Below, piece after piece: positions 1 through 11,266 of a stretch of 64,000 nucleotides of DNA. The first letter of the stretch is position 1; the number at the start of each line of letters is the position of its first letter. The position numbers and the translations under genes were made by a program. Below the pieces are notes generated by a model that made no database searches, was not told where the DNA came from, and saw only the letters and a program-made list of their open reading frames with translations. The stretch is from Apodemus sylvaticus (taxonomy: Eukaryota; Chordata; Mammalia; Rodentia; Muridae), in the NCBI RefSeq assembly GCF_947179515.1, contig NC_067490.1:32104925-32168924 (forward strand). Reading direction: 5' to 3'.

Positions 1-574
1 CCTACTAGACCAGCATAATTCCCGACTGTATTCTTAAATTTATCCATACACTCAGAGAAAAGCATGGCTTTCACCCCTCATCAAACAAACCATGGCTTGT
101 AGCAGATGGACATTACAGAAAATCAAAACTGGTCAAAATGCAGAGACCAAAGGAACATGATGTGTCCAGCCAGTCACAACTGTTATAGTAACAGCACAAA
201 CTCCTGAACATAAAGCTCAAGGAACATCCTAGAAGATGAGACAGAAAGATTGTAAGATCCAGAGGACCAAGGGAATCTACTGTGTGATTGTGTTTTCTAG
301 AAGTGAGAAGAAAGCTATATCCTTTACATCTCAAAACAAACAACCCAATCTTTGCTTAATGAAACCTGAGCAATGACACCAACAATATCTTAGTGGCTTA
401 GCCACTATTCTATTGATATGAGAAGACAAATGACCAAGGCTACGCTTACAAATTAAATCACGTAATTGGGGTCTCATTTGTGGTTTTAGAGGGTTAATCT
501 ATGACCATCATGACAGAAAGTAGATACGCATGGTATTGGAAAAATAGCTGTGAGCTTTATATCATGACCCATAG
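1..574. other. No recognisable gene or repeat
   Basis: AT-rich, non-repetitive-looking sequence. Short open frames exist (for example 76 codons on the minus strand) but show no domain, no splice-site context and no codon bias that would support a gene. Confidence 0.5.
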
Positions 575-800
575 CAGTAGGTAGAGAAGGAGACACTGGG
601 CCTGGAATGGACTTTTAAAACCTCAAAGCCTACTCCCAGTGATTGACATCCTTCAGCAAGGCCATGTCTACTTCAACAAGGCCTCAGATGCTAGATCAAG
701 GCCACATATCATAATCCTTCCAAACAATTTACCATCTGAGGACTAAGAATGTATGCAAATTTATGAGCATATGGGGAACATTCTCATTCAAACCACCACA
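575..800. repeat. Diverged rodent interspersed repeat, family not assigned
   Basis: The run of phrases resembling 'cctcaaagcc...cccagtgattgacatcc...caaggcc' and the ending 'ttctcattcaaaccaccaca' is one I recognise from a common dispersed rodent repeat. The motif 'caaggcc' recurs three times inside it. I cannot name the subfamily securely without a repeat library. Confidence 0.45.
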
Positions 801-2250
801 ACATGCTAATATGAAAAGAGGAAATTTTGTGGATATTAAAAGAACTACAGTTTACTAAGAATTGCAGAGAGAAGAATTAGTTTTATTTTTTCTCAGAGAT
901 AAACCCACTAATTAGTGTTCCAATACTGAGTTCTCTGTCCCAAAATCAAATACAAATCAGAAATATTTATCAACTCAATAACATATATATATAAAAGTTG
1001 GGAAAGGCAGGAGGGACAGGACATTGTAGTCATTAGAGAAAATAATGTAATTAATTTTAATTAAAAATTTAAAAAAATAGCTTGATATATTCTCTGCTAT
1101 TGAGATTATGAAATATAGTAATTCTCAGCGAATTGGCCCAAGTACTTAATTTTTACAGTTTGTGTACAGGCCAGTGGGGAGAAATCTGCTGTTTTATAAT
1201 CTGTGTGATTGCTGCAATTAACTTTCTTTACTAATATATTTAGAGAATATTATTTTGTGTATGAATTTAACAGCTTTTCTCTGATTAGCATGATTTCTCA
1301 TTTTTTCAGATTTTATACTTCCCTTCTTAAAGACTATGATTGAATTTTAATTTTAAATACAATTTAAACAGATCTATAATGAAATTTTAGAAAACATGTT
1401 TATTATTTTGAGTATGAGCATTGCGGTATAAATACCAGAATATTTATACATTTTTTCGTTATGAAAAAATTGTCCTGTTTCTACTAAGTGTTGGTTTTTT
1501 ACATTATTTAACAAAAAAATAGTTTTATTCTCTGAGCACTCATTTTTTCCAGTTTGATTACTTACTGTTTTTTTTTTTCTCTTGGAAAAGAAAAATTTTC
1601 CCCCGGGTTTTCTTAGCTCATCCCTTGCATAGCTTTTTCAGGAAAAAAAAATATTTACTAAGTGGATAGTGCCTGGAATTAATGAGACCACAGTTGAATT
1701 GGGAACAAAAAAATCTATCTTAAGGTCACAGTTTACACACTAAGACTCAGATCTTTATAGTAATCACCAAACACTTTTGCTTCTAAACCATCAAAGGCTT
1801 AATGCTAACACAAACCTCCCTAAACAATTGGAAAAGTACACTTTCTATAGACAATAAATTATAACTGTCTCCTCCCGAACCAATAGGCAGCTCATTCATT
1901 ATTCCTATGATCATTGCTCAAAATGTGTAGTAGAAATCTGCTTCATTTGAATGCAGAAGTGGCTTTCTACAAGAGTCATGGAGCAGAATAAAAAGGATTG
2001 TGTGGCAGAAAGGGTTGGCACACAGACTGTTGAGTAGCTCAAACATTTTCATACACAGTGCAGAACTGTGCTCTCCTTTTGAAAGTCAATGTAAGTATTC
2101 ATTGCCAGGCTGATAGAAACTTCCTTAAATTTGCCTACTGAGAGCAAGATGTTTCGGTAAAATTACATACTACCAAGGCTTTTAACTAAAACCCAAGAAG
2201 AATAGGGATATGAGCAGGTAATTTATAAGTGTAATAGATATACTTTACAT
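801..2250. other. AT-rich unique-looking sequence
   Basis: No coding frame, RNA gene or clear transposon. It has many A and T homopolymer runs (for example 1040-1080 and 1500-1580). Nothing here can be supported as a feature. Confidence 0.5.
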
Positions 2251-2303
2251 CCTCCTCCTCCTCCTTTTCTTTCTTCCTCCCTCTCTCTGTCTCTCTCTCT
2301 CTC
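2251..2303. repeat. Short (TCC)n/(TC)n polypyrimidine microsatellite
   Basis: About 50 bases of TCC triplets, then TTTC and TC dinucleotides, all pyrimidine apart from a single G. A small version of the large tract at 3125-4055. Confidence 0.85.
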
Positions 2304-2385
2304 AAATGAGTAAAAGTTACATTTAGTGAAGCCTCACTTGATAAGGGGACTAACCATTCATGCCTGTCTCCCTTTCTTTTCTTCT

Positions 2386-2525
2386 TCTCTTATGTATATG
2401 GATATTTTGTCTGCACATACATTGATCTGCAGTTACAGATGATTGTGAGTCACTGTGTGAATGCTAGAAATTGAACTCAGGACCTCTGAAAGAGTAGTCA
2501 GTGCTCTTAAATGCTAAGCCAGATC
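2386..2525 (-). mobile_element. B3/B2-type SINE, diverged, minus strand
   Basis: Read on the minus strand it begins with a tRNA-like head (reverse complement of 'cagtgctcttaaatgctaagcca', the A-box region). It continues through the B-box area ('gaactcaggacctctg' on the plus strand) into a B3-like body. These SINEs are tRNA-derived, non-coding and depend on L1 proteins for movement. Divergence is high, so it is an old copy. Confidence 0.65.
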
Positions 2526-3124
2526 TTGAGACATTTTCATACCTTATTTCTCTGTGTATAAAACTCCTTTGTAACTCCTTCTTAGGCATTCCCATTTCTT
2601 CTCCTAGGTGTCATTTAGGTCCTCTGGCTCTTGCTACTCGTATTTTTTTATATGTTCCTATAGTAAGTTCCATTTATCTGAATAATTTTATTAAAACTTA
2701 ACTTAGTTATTGGATTAGAAGAAAAATTAAATATCAAATCGTGAGAAAAAAAATTACCAGTTTGCAGTCGCTCTTGTGTGTGATTTTCAGGTAACATTAG
2801 CACTGTACTGTAGCATGCCATTCAGGACAGTGAAAGGATCCAATGGTCCCTAGTGAATCCACCAAAATAAACCTTCCTAGAGTCTCAGCATCCTGCCTCT
2901 TCTCTAACTGGAGTGTGACATTGTTATGAGAAACATTCTGAGACTGAGAGTTGAGCCATTTTTGTGGTTCTGCCATTCTACCTACCAACCCAAGAACTGA
3001 TGTGTTTTTCCTGTTCACAAATGCCATTAGGGTAACAGTGTCAATGCTTTGAAAATGTGCTGACTCATATGAAATGATGCAGTTGTCCCCACATTTCCTA
3101 ACAACATAGTGTAGATTTACTATA

Positions 3125-4055
3125 ACTACCTCTCCATTTTCTCCTTCTCCTCCTCCTCCTTCTTCTCCTCCTCCTCCTTCTTCTTTTTCTCCTCCTCCTC
3201 CTCCTTCTTCTCCTCCTCCTTCTTCTTCTCCTCCTCCTCCTCCTTCTTCTTCTCCTCCTCCTCCTTCTTCTCCTCCTCCTCCTCCTTCTTCTTCTCCTCC
3301 TCCTCCTTCTTCTTCTCCTCCTCCTCCTTCTTCTTCTCCTCCTCCTCCTGATCCTCCTCCTCCTTCTCCTCCTCCTTCTCCACTTCCTCCTCCTCCTCCA
3401 CTTCCTCCTCCTCCTCCTCCACTTCCTCCTCCTCCTCCACTTCCTCCTCCTCCTCCTCCACTTCCTCCTCCTCCTCCTCCACTTCCTCCTCCTCCTCCAC
3501 TTCCTCCTCCTCTTCTTTCTCTTCTTCCTCCTCCTCCTCCTCCTCCTCTTCTTCTTCTTCTTCTCTGTCTCCTTCTCTTTCTCCTTCTCCTTCTCATCCT
3601 TCTCCTTCTCATCCTCCTCCTCCTCCTTCTTCTCCTCCTCCTCCTCCTTCTTCTTCTCCTCCTCCTCCTTCTTCTTCTCCTCCTCCTCCTTCTTCTCCTC
3701 CTCCTCCTCCTTCTTCTTCTCCTCCTCCTCCTTCTTCTTCTCCTCCTCCTCCTTCTTCTCCTCCTCCTCCTCCTGATCCTCCTCCTCCTTCTCCTCCTCC
3801 TCTTCTTCCTTCTCCTCCTCCTCCTTCTCCACTTCCACCTCCTCCTCCACTTCCTCCTCCTCCTCCTCCACTTCCTCCTCCTCCTCCACTTCCTCCTCCT
3901 CTTCTTTCTCTTCTTCCTCCTCCTCCTCCTCCTCCTCCTCCTCCTCCTCCTCCTCCTCCTCCTCTTCTTCTTCTTCTTCTCTGTCTCCTTCTCTTTCTCC
4001 TTCTCCTTCTCATCCTTCTCCTTCTCATCCTCCTCCTCCTCTACACCCAGGTTTG
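3125..4055. repeat. Giant (TCC/TTC)n polypyrimidine tract with an internal ~420-bp tandem duplication
   Basis: Roughly 930 bases that are almost pure C and T on the plus strand (GAG/GAA-rich on the minus strand). Landmarks recur: GATCC at 3350 and 3775, CTGTCTCC at 3565 and 3981, and CACTTCC clusters at 3388-3505 and 3829-3890. This gives a two-copy tandem repeat with a period near 416-425 bp. Long open frames on the minus strand (up to 423 codons, poly-Glu/Arg/Gly) are artefacts of the lack of stop codons in this composition, not genes. Such homopurine-homopyrimidine DNA can adopt triplex (H-DNA) structure and is usually unstable in length. Confidence 0.92.
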
Positions 4056-5224
4056 CCTCAGAAAACACTACTTTTATATTTGCTATAAAGAATTATTTGG
4101 TTTTCAGGGGGTAAGTGCATTCTTACTACATTTTTGTTTGAAATTAACCCTTTCCATGAATTGAGTCTAATGGTAGTAGTCCTATTTATGAAACTGGACT
4201 GACAGGGAGAATAACAAGGTTCCAGAGTTCTAAGGGCTAAGCAGCAGCATCGGCAGGAAAAAGCATAACCATGTGTCACTAGTCATTAGGCAGTTCCTAC
4301 TTGTTACAGGAGAATATAAATATGAAGAAAGCTGCTCATAGCAAGTTCCTGTGGCAGAATTCTTCCTTCTTTCCCAAATCATCCTATGGCCATTTATTCA
4401 AACTGTTTTTTTCAGATGTGGTCAATATGATTCAAACTTTGTACATGAATTGATCTACAATTTTTTCCCTTTACACTCTTTTTAAATAAAACTAAATAAC
4501 TTGAATATACAGGGAAGAGACATTTATTGACATTTACAAACATCGATGAAAAAGAATTTGGTCCTTTTGTTAAATTCCAATTCCTCTCCCTCTTATTCCA
4601 TATTATTGAGCATATTTTTTACATATCATTTTTCATGAATACTCTTCTTATGTTAGTGAACTTTGGGTATTAATTTTGGAAAGTTTTCCTAAACCAATTT
4701 TGAGAAACTGAGCAAGATGAAACTGTCTAAAAACATATGCACGTGGAAACACACACACACACAGCTGCAGTAATCTATGAGTTCTTTGGAGACACAACAT
4801 AAACTCCTAATTCCGAAGGGAGGCCACGATAACCTAACAGAGGACCTGACAATGGCTTTGGTATTTTGGACTGAAGAGGCCTCATTTGTCAATGGCAATC
4901 TAGTCTAATGTGAAAAGTAAAAGGCAGAAAACAGAAAAGAATATTGACTTTGACATCCTTTTGGGCTGAACTCTCACTGTTTGACTTGAGTAGATCCCCA
5001 TGGCCTTGAAGAAGTCAGTTTAATGTGTCTAGAAACCACACAGACATTCCAGCTGAAGGCCCAAGTTAATACTGCTGTGTGGCCAAGGCTCAAATCCAAG
5101 TGAATGAACCTCCTTTGCTTGAAGATTTCCTTTTCCATATAGCCTCTAGATACTCAGAAATACTCATTTGCTTTCATTTGACTCATGTGATTAAGCAAAC
5201 AAGATCTCTAAGAAGCTAGCATTA
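4056..5224. other. Unique-looking sequence
   Basis: No supported gene or RNA. It contains a short (AC)n run at 4750-4763. Open frames of 69-73 codons on the minus strand lack any recognisable domain. Confidence 0.45.
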
Positions 5225-5412
5225 TCTTTCTTTTTTCCATATTATTTATTAATTTTATATTTTATTAGATATCTAATTTATTTACATTTGAAATGTTATC
5301 TCTTTTCCTAGTTTCCCCTCCAGAACACCTTCTCCCATCCCCCCACCCCCTGCTTCTATGAGGATGCTCCCCCCTCCCACCCACCCTCCTTTCTACTCTC
5401 AAAATCCATGAC
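5225..5412 (-). mobile_element. Old L1 3' UTR fragment (Lx-like), minus strand
   Basis: The stretch 'atttatttacatttgaaatg' followed by 'ttatctcttttcctagtttc', then C-rich sequence with 'cccctgcttctatgaggatg', matches the reverse complement of the conserved end of older murine L1 3' UTRs as I remember them. Only the last 190 bases or so are present. Confidence 0.6.
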
Positions 5413-6927
5413 TTTTATAATTTGGAACAGCTGATACCACTTAGATGGGTAGGTGTTGAATATTAAAGGCAGAAACTTTATAATATTTTGCAAATTTTAG
5501 GAACACAGTGGGCTTGCAATGATCCTTAGAAACTAAAGTGATTCGTGAAGATCACGTGTAATCACACTATGCCTACCTGTTGACTTGGACTTTCACAAGG
5601 ATGACTAGTCGAGTCCAGAGAATTCTCTTTGATTTCCTGGCTTCCTGTATACCTGTGACTGACAACACAGACCTTTAACTTGAGTCCGTAGTATCTATGG
5701 AATACATTTTCTACAGTGTACCTTACCTCAGTCTTATGTCAAAACTTGTCATTACTTTTCCGACTCCATTGTTCCTTTCTGGCTCATAACTATGAAGATT
5801 TAGCTATGATAAACAGAGATAGTAGTACAGATTTTCTATTTGTTTGTCATAAAAAAATTTACTCACAGAAAAGAAAAGCCTGATATATTTCCAGCTCTGA
5901 TGCATAAGTGCGTGTGGGTCCTACTTCATATCATTAATGTTGGGAAATATAACACACTGAAAATTGACCAGGGTTTTTTTTTCTTTCTTGCCAGGACTAA
6001 CTATAGCTTCTTGGGACCTGTTTGGTGGCATTTACTCACACTGTAGGTTTGGAAAAGTGAGGGATTCACACTTTTGTATATGAGAGTGATCAATTTAGGC
6101 AGAGTTAAAACTGAAGAAACTTTTCTGGCAAACATAATCCTGTTGGTTACTGCCATTGCTGTAGCTACCACCTTTGTCAAGATTAAATAATGATTTTGTC
6201 AGAAGCCAAAAAAAGTAAGTCCTGATTTTTAATCAAGAAATATTAAAATATTTAGATTTTATACCATGAGATATTTACATTCAGACTTAGTTTAGGTTAT
6301 GCTTTCCAGAAAATTTTATATTCATAACCTTAGTCATAACCTTCAGCAAAAATAGTTAGATCCATACAGCAGAAGAGCTTGCAAGAGATATTCTGATCAA
6401 CTAGGGAAACAGATAGGGAGAGGTGGTGACTATGCAGGTCCTAGCAGCCTCTTCTGAAGTAATAGCTCCTGTATGGAGCAGCGCATCTGCCTCCACTGCA
6501 GAGCGAGTAAAAATATCCAAGCACAAAAAAAACCTCATCACTGTTTTCCTTTCCAGATTGCACAATTTATCTCCAATAACACACACATTCATCGTCACCA
6601 AAGCTCAGTGGAATAATTACCGGTATTTACTGAATAGGCCATGCAAAGCCATATGCTGCTGGTGGAAAGAATGTGGAAGAGATACTGAAAACTCACACAA
6701 ATAATAAGACTGCAAAGTCAGCCACTTTCAGCTGTGCAGTATTTAAAAAAATCATATTCAAAAAGAGTAGTCTATGGTATAAATAAAGTACTTGATTGCT
6801 ATGAAGTAGTTTTCTGATGGGAAGGGATAGGGACTTCAAAATTTCTTTCCCAAAAGTAGAAATTGTAAACAAGGCATGTTTTATTAAACATGAGATATGA
6901 ACATATACACAGATATCCACAGAAAGA

Positions 6928-6929
<2 letters not shown>
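5413..6929. other. Unique-looking sequence
   Basis: Several overlapping open frames of 66-102 codons on both strands at 6400-7000 have no recognisable domain and overlap a microsatellite. I see no gene here. Confidence 0.45.
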
Positions 6930-6965
<36 letters not shown>

Positions 6966-6966
6966 T
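6930..6966. repeat. (AC)n microsatellite
   Basis: Fourteen or more AC dinucleotides in a row, then a degenerate extension. Typical polymorphic rodent marker sequence. Confidence 0.9.
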
Positions 6967-7852
6967 TCATGCATGTACCCCCCGCATAAGCACATATACA
7001 TGCAGACATATTATGCACACATACATATCCTATAATTTTAAATGCTGAAGAATTTAAAAGAAAGGAAATGTGACAATGTTGTAGAAAAGAGCACACAAAC
7101 CTGCCTGATCTGACATGGCTGCATAAGGGGCAATGTGACACACTTCCTGCCTCTGGAGCATTGCCAGGCCACTGATTCCCACCTGTGTTGATGATTGCTG
7201 TTGACCTGGGACTGTGTTGCTGTCTTCTCTATGTATTTTACTTTCAATCTCTTTCTAGGGAATATAATTCCAATATTACCCAGAGCTAATCGCTCCACAA
7301 TAAATGAAACAGATATAGTTCTCAGGAATGAGGAATGAAGGTAGTCATGAGGCTATGGGGAAAAGGAACAGACGTTGCTCTTAGCCCTTAGGGCCATGGG
7401 AAAGATCTAGACAATATAACCATAGAGGCCATAAAGCCTACATGGTCCTTTGTGGATATTGCTCATTGCAAGGCTTTGTTTTGATCTTGGAATTATGAGG
7501 AGACACATGTACTCTCTGGTCCAATGAATACTGCATTAATTAGCCAGGTTGAACTTGATGACATCAACGATAGCGAGTTAAAATATTCTCAAGAATAGGA
7601 AAAGAAGGGATCTATGAAAAGAAAGGATAGATGGGTTAATCTTATAGGAGGAAGGCTTATATATAATCTAGAAACAAATAGTATTAGAAGAGTATGTGAG
7701 GCCATGGAATTTCTAGGATGAGGAAACAAAGATTAGAGAATTAAAAGACGATGTACAATCATATAAAAAATTACTATTTTGTTTATCTGGCTACTTGAAG
7801 AATTGAAAGTGACAAGGGCTAATTTACTTACATACATTTTAAAAACTTTGTA
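6967..7852. other. Unique-looking sequence upstream of the young L1
   Basis: Pre-insertion flank of the L1 at 7971. No gene recognised; minus-strand open frames of 86 codons or fewer carry no domain. Confidence 0.45.
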
Positions 7853-7962
7853 AAAAATTATTTTAACCTTAATAGTCTGCCACCTTTCAGTGCTTACATG
7901 AAAATAGTTACTAAAGATTGCTATCTGTGTACCAGGAAACTGCAAGAGCCACGCCCAGCTAC
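7852..7962 (+). repeat. Left copy of a ~111-bp L1 target-site duplication
   Basis: Positions 7852-7962 recur at 11512-11622 at a constant offset of 3,660. I see one mismatch (G at 7892, T at 11552). The copies flank the L1 exactly. The copy begins with AAAAAATTA after TTTGT, fitting the L1 endonuclease preference for TT/AAAA. TSDs are usually about 7-20 bp, so this one is very long. Confidence 0.88.
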
Positions 7963-10900
7963 ATATATATACAGATATATATATAGAACATTCTATCCTA
8001 AAACAAAAGAATATACCTTTTTCTCAGCACCTCATGGTACCTTCTCCAAAATCGACCATATAATTGGTCACAAGACAGACCTCAACAAATATAAGAAGAT
8101 AGAACTAATCCCATGCCTCCTATCTGATCACTATGGAGTAAAAGTGGTCTTCAATAGCAACAGAAACAACAGAAAACCCACAAACACGTGGAAACTGAAC
8201 AATACTCTACTCAATGATACCTTGGTCAAGGAAGAAATAAAGAAAGAAATTAAAGACTTTTTAGAACACATTGAAAATGAAAACACAACATACCCAAATC
8301 TATGGGACACAATGAAAGCAGTGCTAAGAGGAAAACTCATAGCCCTGAGTGCCTCCAAAAAGAAAATGGAGAGAGCATACATTACCAGCTTAATGACACA
8401 CCTGAAAGCCCTAGAACAAAAAGAAGCTATTTCGCCCAGGAGGAGTAGAAGGCAGGAAATCATCAAACTCAGGGCCGAAATCAATCAAGTAGAAACAAAG
8501 AGAACCATACAAAAAATCAACAATACCAGGAGCTGGTTCTTTGAGAAAATCAACAAGATAGATAAACCCTTAGCCAGAATGACCAAAGGGCACAGAGAAA
8601 GTATCCAAATTAACAAACTTAGAAATGAAAAGGGAGATATAACAACGGAAACTGAGGAAATCCAAAAAATCATCAGATCCTACTACAAGAGCCTATACTC
8701 AACACAACTGGAGAATCTGGAGGAAATGGACAATTTCCTTGACAGATACCAAATACCAAACTTAAATCAGGACCAACTAGACCATCTAAACAGTCCCATA
8801 ATGCCTAAAGAAATAGAAGGAGTCATAGAAAGTCTTCCAACCAAAAAAAGCACAGGACCAGATGGCTTCAGTGCAGAATTCTACCAGACCTTCAAAGAAG
8901 AGTTAACACCAATACTCTTCAAACTATTCCACAAAATAGAAACAGAAGGAACACTACCCAATTCCTTCTACGAAGCCACAATTACGCTGATACCAAAGCC
9001 ACACAAAGATCCAACAAAGAAAGAGAACTTCAGACCAATTTCCCTTATGAACATCGATGCAAAAATACTCAATAAAATTCTTGCCAACCGAATCCAAGAA
9101 CACATCAAAACGATCATCCACCATGATCAAGTAGGCTTTATCCCGGGAATGCAGGGTTGGTTCAATATACGGAAATCCATCAATACAATCCACTACATAA
9201 ACAAACTCAAAGAACAAAACCACATGGTCATTTCATTGGATGCTGAAAAAGCATTTGACAAAATTCAGCATCCCTTCATGCTTAAAGTCTTGGAGAGAAC
9301 AGGAATTCAAGGCCCATACCTAAACATAGTAAAAGCAATATACAGCAAACTGGTAGCCAGCATCAAACTAAATGAAGAGAAACTTGAAGCAATCCCACTG
9401 AAATCAGGGACCAGACAAGGCTGCCCCCTTTCTCCTTATCTTTTCAATATTGTACTTGAGGTACTAGCTCGGGCAATTCGACAACATAAGGAGGTCAAAG
9501 GGATACAAATTGGAAAGGAAGAAGTCAAACTATCATTATTTGCAGACGACATGATCGTCTACCTAAGTGACCCAAAGAACTCCACTAGAGAGCTCCTACA
9601 GCTGATAAACAACTTCAGCAAAGTAGCAGGTTATAAAATCAACTCAAGCAAATCAGTGGCCTTCCTATACTCAAAGGATAAGCAGGCTGAGAAAGAAATT
9701 AGGGAAATGACCCCCTTCACAATAGCCACAAACAGTATAAAGTATCTTGGGGTGACTCTTACCAAACATGTGAAAGATCTGTATGACAAGAACTTCAAGA
9801 CTCTGAAGAAGGAAATGGAAGAAGACCTCAAAAAATGGGAAAACCTCCCATGCTCATGGATCAGTAGAATCAATATAGTTAAAATGGCCATTTTGCCTAA
9901 AGCACTATACAGATTCAATGCAATACCCATCAAAATCCCAACTCAATTCTTCACAGAGTTAGAAAGAGCAATTATCAAATTCATCTGGAACAACAAAAAA
10001 CCCAGGATAGCTAAAACTATTCTCAGCAACAAAAGGAAATCTGGGGGAATCAGTATCCCTGACCTCAAGCAATACTACAGAGCAATAGTGTTAAAAACTA
10101 CATGGTATTGGTACAGTGACAGGCAGGAGGATCAATGGAACAGGATTGAAGATCCAGAAATGAACCCAAACACCTATGGCCACTTGATCCTCGACAAAGA
10201 GGCTGAAAACATCCAATGGAAAAAAGATAGCCTTTTCAACAAATGGTGCTGGTTCAACTGGAGGTCAGCATGCAGAAGAATGCGAATTGACCCATCCTTG
10301 TCTCCTTGTACTAAGCTCAAATCCAAATGGATCAAGGACCTCCACATAAAGCCAGACACTCTGAAGCTAATAGAAAAGAAACTGGGGAAGACCCTTGAGG
10401 ACATCGGTACAGGGAGAAAGTTTCTGAACAGAACACCAATAGCGTATGCTCTAAGAGCAAGAATTGACAAATGGGACCTCATAAAATTACAAAGTTTCTG
10501 TAAGGCAAAGGACACCATCAAGAGGACAAATCGGCAACCAACAAATTGGGAAAAGATCTTCACCAATCCTACATCAGATAGAGGGCTAATATCCAATATA
10601 TATAAAGAACTCAAGAAGTTAGACTCCAGAAAACCAAACAACCCTATTAAAAAATGGGGTACAGAGTTAAACAAAGAATTCTCACCTGAAGAACTTCGGA
10701 TGGCGGAGAAGCATCTTAAAAAATGCTCAACTTCATTAGTCATTAGGGAAATGCAAATCAAAACAACCCTAAGATTTCATCTTACACCAGTCAGAATGGC
10801 TAAGATTAAAAATTCAGGAGACAGCAGGTGTTGGAGAGGGTGTGGAGAAAGAGGAACACTCCTCTACTGCTGGTGGGGTTGCAAATTGGTACAACCACTC

Positions 10901-11266
10901 TGGAAATCAGTCTGGCTGTTCCTCCGAAAACTGGGCACCTTACTTCCAGAAGATCCTGCTATACCACTCCTGGGCATATACCCAGAGGATTCCCCACCAT
11001 GTAATAAGGATACATGTTCTACTATGTTCATAGCAGCCCTATTTGTAATTGCCAGATGCTGGAAAGAACCCAGGTATCCCTCAACAGAAGAGTGGATGCA
11101 AAAAATGTGGTATATCTACACAATGGAGTACTATTCAGCCATTAGAAACAATGAATTCATGAAATTCTTAGGCAAATGGATGGAGCTAGAGAATATCATA
11201 CTAAGTGAGGTAACCCAGACTCAAAAGGTGACTCATGGTATGCACTCACTAATAAGTGGATATTAA
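7898..11266 (+). CDS. L1 ORF2 fragment (endonuclease C-end, reverse transcriptase, Cys-rich end) with host-derived N-terminus
   Basis: An uninterrupted 1,122-codon frame. About the first 22 codons come from the flanking TSD and are not L1 protein. L1 ORF2 begins near YRTFYPKTKEYTFF and keeps the last endonuclease motifs: SKIDH with its Asp, and LSDH with its His. The reverse transcriptase follows: motif A Asp at D448 in SLDAEKAFD, GTRQGCPLSP from G504, and the catalytic FADD at 548-551. The C-terminal Cys-rich segment starts at C978. In other copies here it reads CWRGCGERGTLLHCWWGC; in this copy the His is Tyr (TAC, 10865-10867), removing a conserved putative zinc-ligand. The frame ends SLISGY at the normal ORF2 stop. 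ORF2p nicks DNA and copies L1 RNA at the nick; this copy lacks most of the nuclease and has no L1 promoter, so it is unlikely to be active. Confidence 0.9.
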   Translation: MKIVTKDCYLCTRKLQEPRPATYIYRYIYRTFYPKTKEYTFFSAPHGTFSKIDHIIGHKTDLNKYKKIELIPCLLSDHYGVKVVFNSNRNNRKPTNTWKLNNTLLNDTLVKEEIKKEIKDFLEHIENENTTYPNLWDTMKAVLRGKLIALSASKKKMERAYITSLMTHLKALEQKEAISPRRSRRQEIIKLRAEINQVETKRTIQKINNTRSWFFEKINKIDKPLARMTKGHRESIQINKLRNEKGDITTETEEIQKIIRSYYKSLYSTQLENLEEMDNFLDRYQIPNLNQDQLDHLNSPIMPKEIEGVIESLPTKKSTGPDGFSAEFYQTFKEELTPILFKLFHKIETEGTLPNSFYEATITLIPKPHKDPTKKENFRPISLMNIDAKILNKILANRIQEHIKTIIHHDQVGFIPGMQGWFNIRKSINTIHYINKLKEQNHMVISLDAEKAFDKIQHPFMLKVLERTGIQGPYLNIVKAIYSKLVASIKLNEEKLEAIPLKSGTRQGCPLSPYLFNIVLEVLARAIRQHKEVKGIQIGKEEVKLSLFADDMIVYLSDPKNSTRELLQLINNFSKVAGYKINSSKSVAFLYSKDKQAEKEIREMTPFTIATNSIKYLGVTLTKHVKDLYDKNFKTLKKEMEEDLKKWENLPCSWISRINIVKMAILPKALYRFNAIPIKIPTQFFTELERAIIKFIWNNKKPRIAKTILSNKRKSGGISIPDLKQYYRAIVLKTTWYWYSDRQEDQWNRIEDPEMNPNTYGHLILDKEAENIQWKKDSLFNKWCWFNWRSACRRMRIDPSLSPCTKLKSKWIKDLHIKPDTLKLIEKKLGKTLEDIGTGRKFLNRTPIAYALRARIDKWDLIKLQSFCKAKDTIKRTNRQPTNWEKIFTNPTSDRGLISNIYKELKKLDSRKPNNPIKKWGTELNKEFSPEELRMAEKHLKKCSTSLVIREMQIKTTLRFHLTPVRMAKIKNSGDSRCWRGCGERGTLLYCWWGCKLVQPLWKSVWLFLRKLGTLLPEDPAIPLLGIYPEDSPPCNKDTCSTMFIAALFVIARCWKEPRYPSTEEWMQKMWYIYTMEYYSAIRNNEFMKFLGKWMELENIILSEVTQTQKVTHGMHSLISGY

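Noticed and set aside
2797..4068. Open frames of 423, 263, 139 and 124 codons rich in Glu, Arg, Gly and Lys on the minus strand
   Set aside because: They are translations of the TCC/TTC tract in different frames. Absence of stops follows from composition, several frames are open at once, and none has a protein-like sequence outside the repeat.
7898..7962. The N-terminus of the 1,122-codon frame as a host exon spliced or fused to L1
   Set aside because: The same host bases occur in the right TSD copy (11558-11622) without any coding signal. The in-frame start is a coincidence of the insertion.
10174..10761. 195-codon minus-strand frame antisense to ORF2, and similar frames at 8131-8484, 9631-9933, 21366-21857, 42151-42504 and 43672-44001
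   Set aside because: They are antisense shadows of L1 ORF2 or ORF1. The same shadow frames recur in every L1 copy because the sense coding sequence is conserved.
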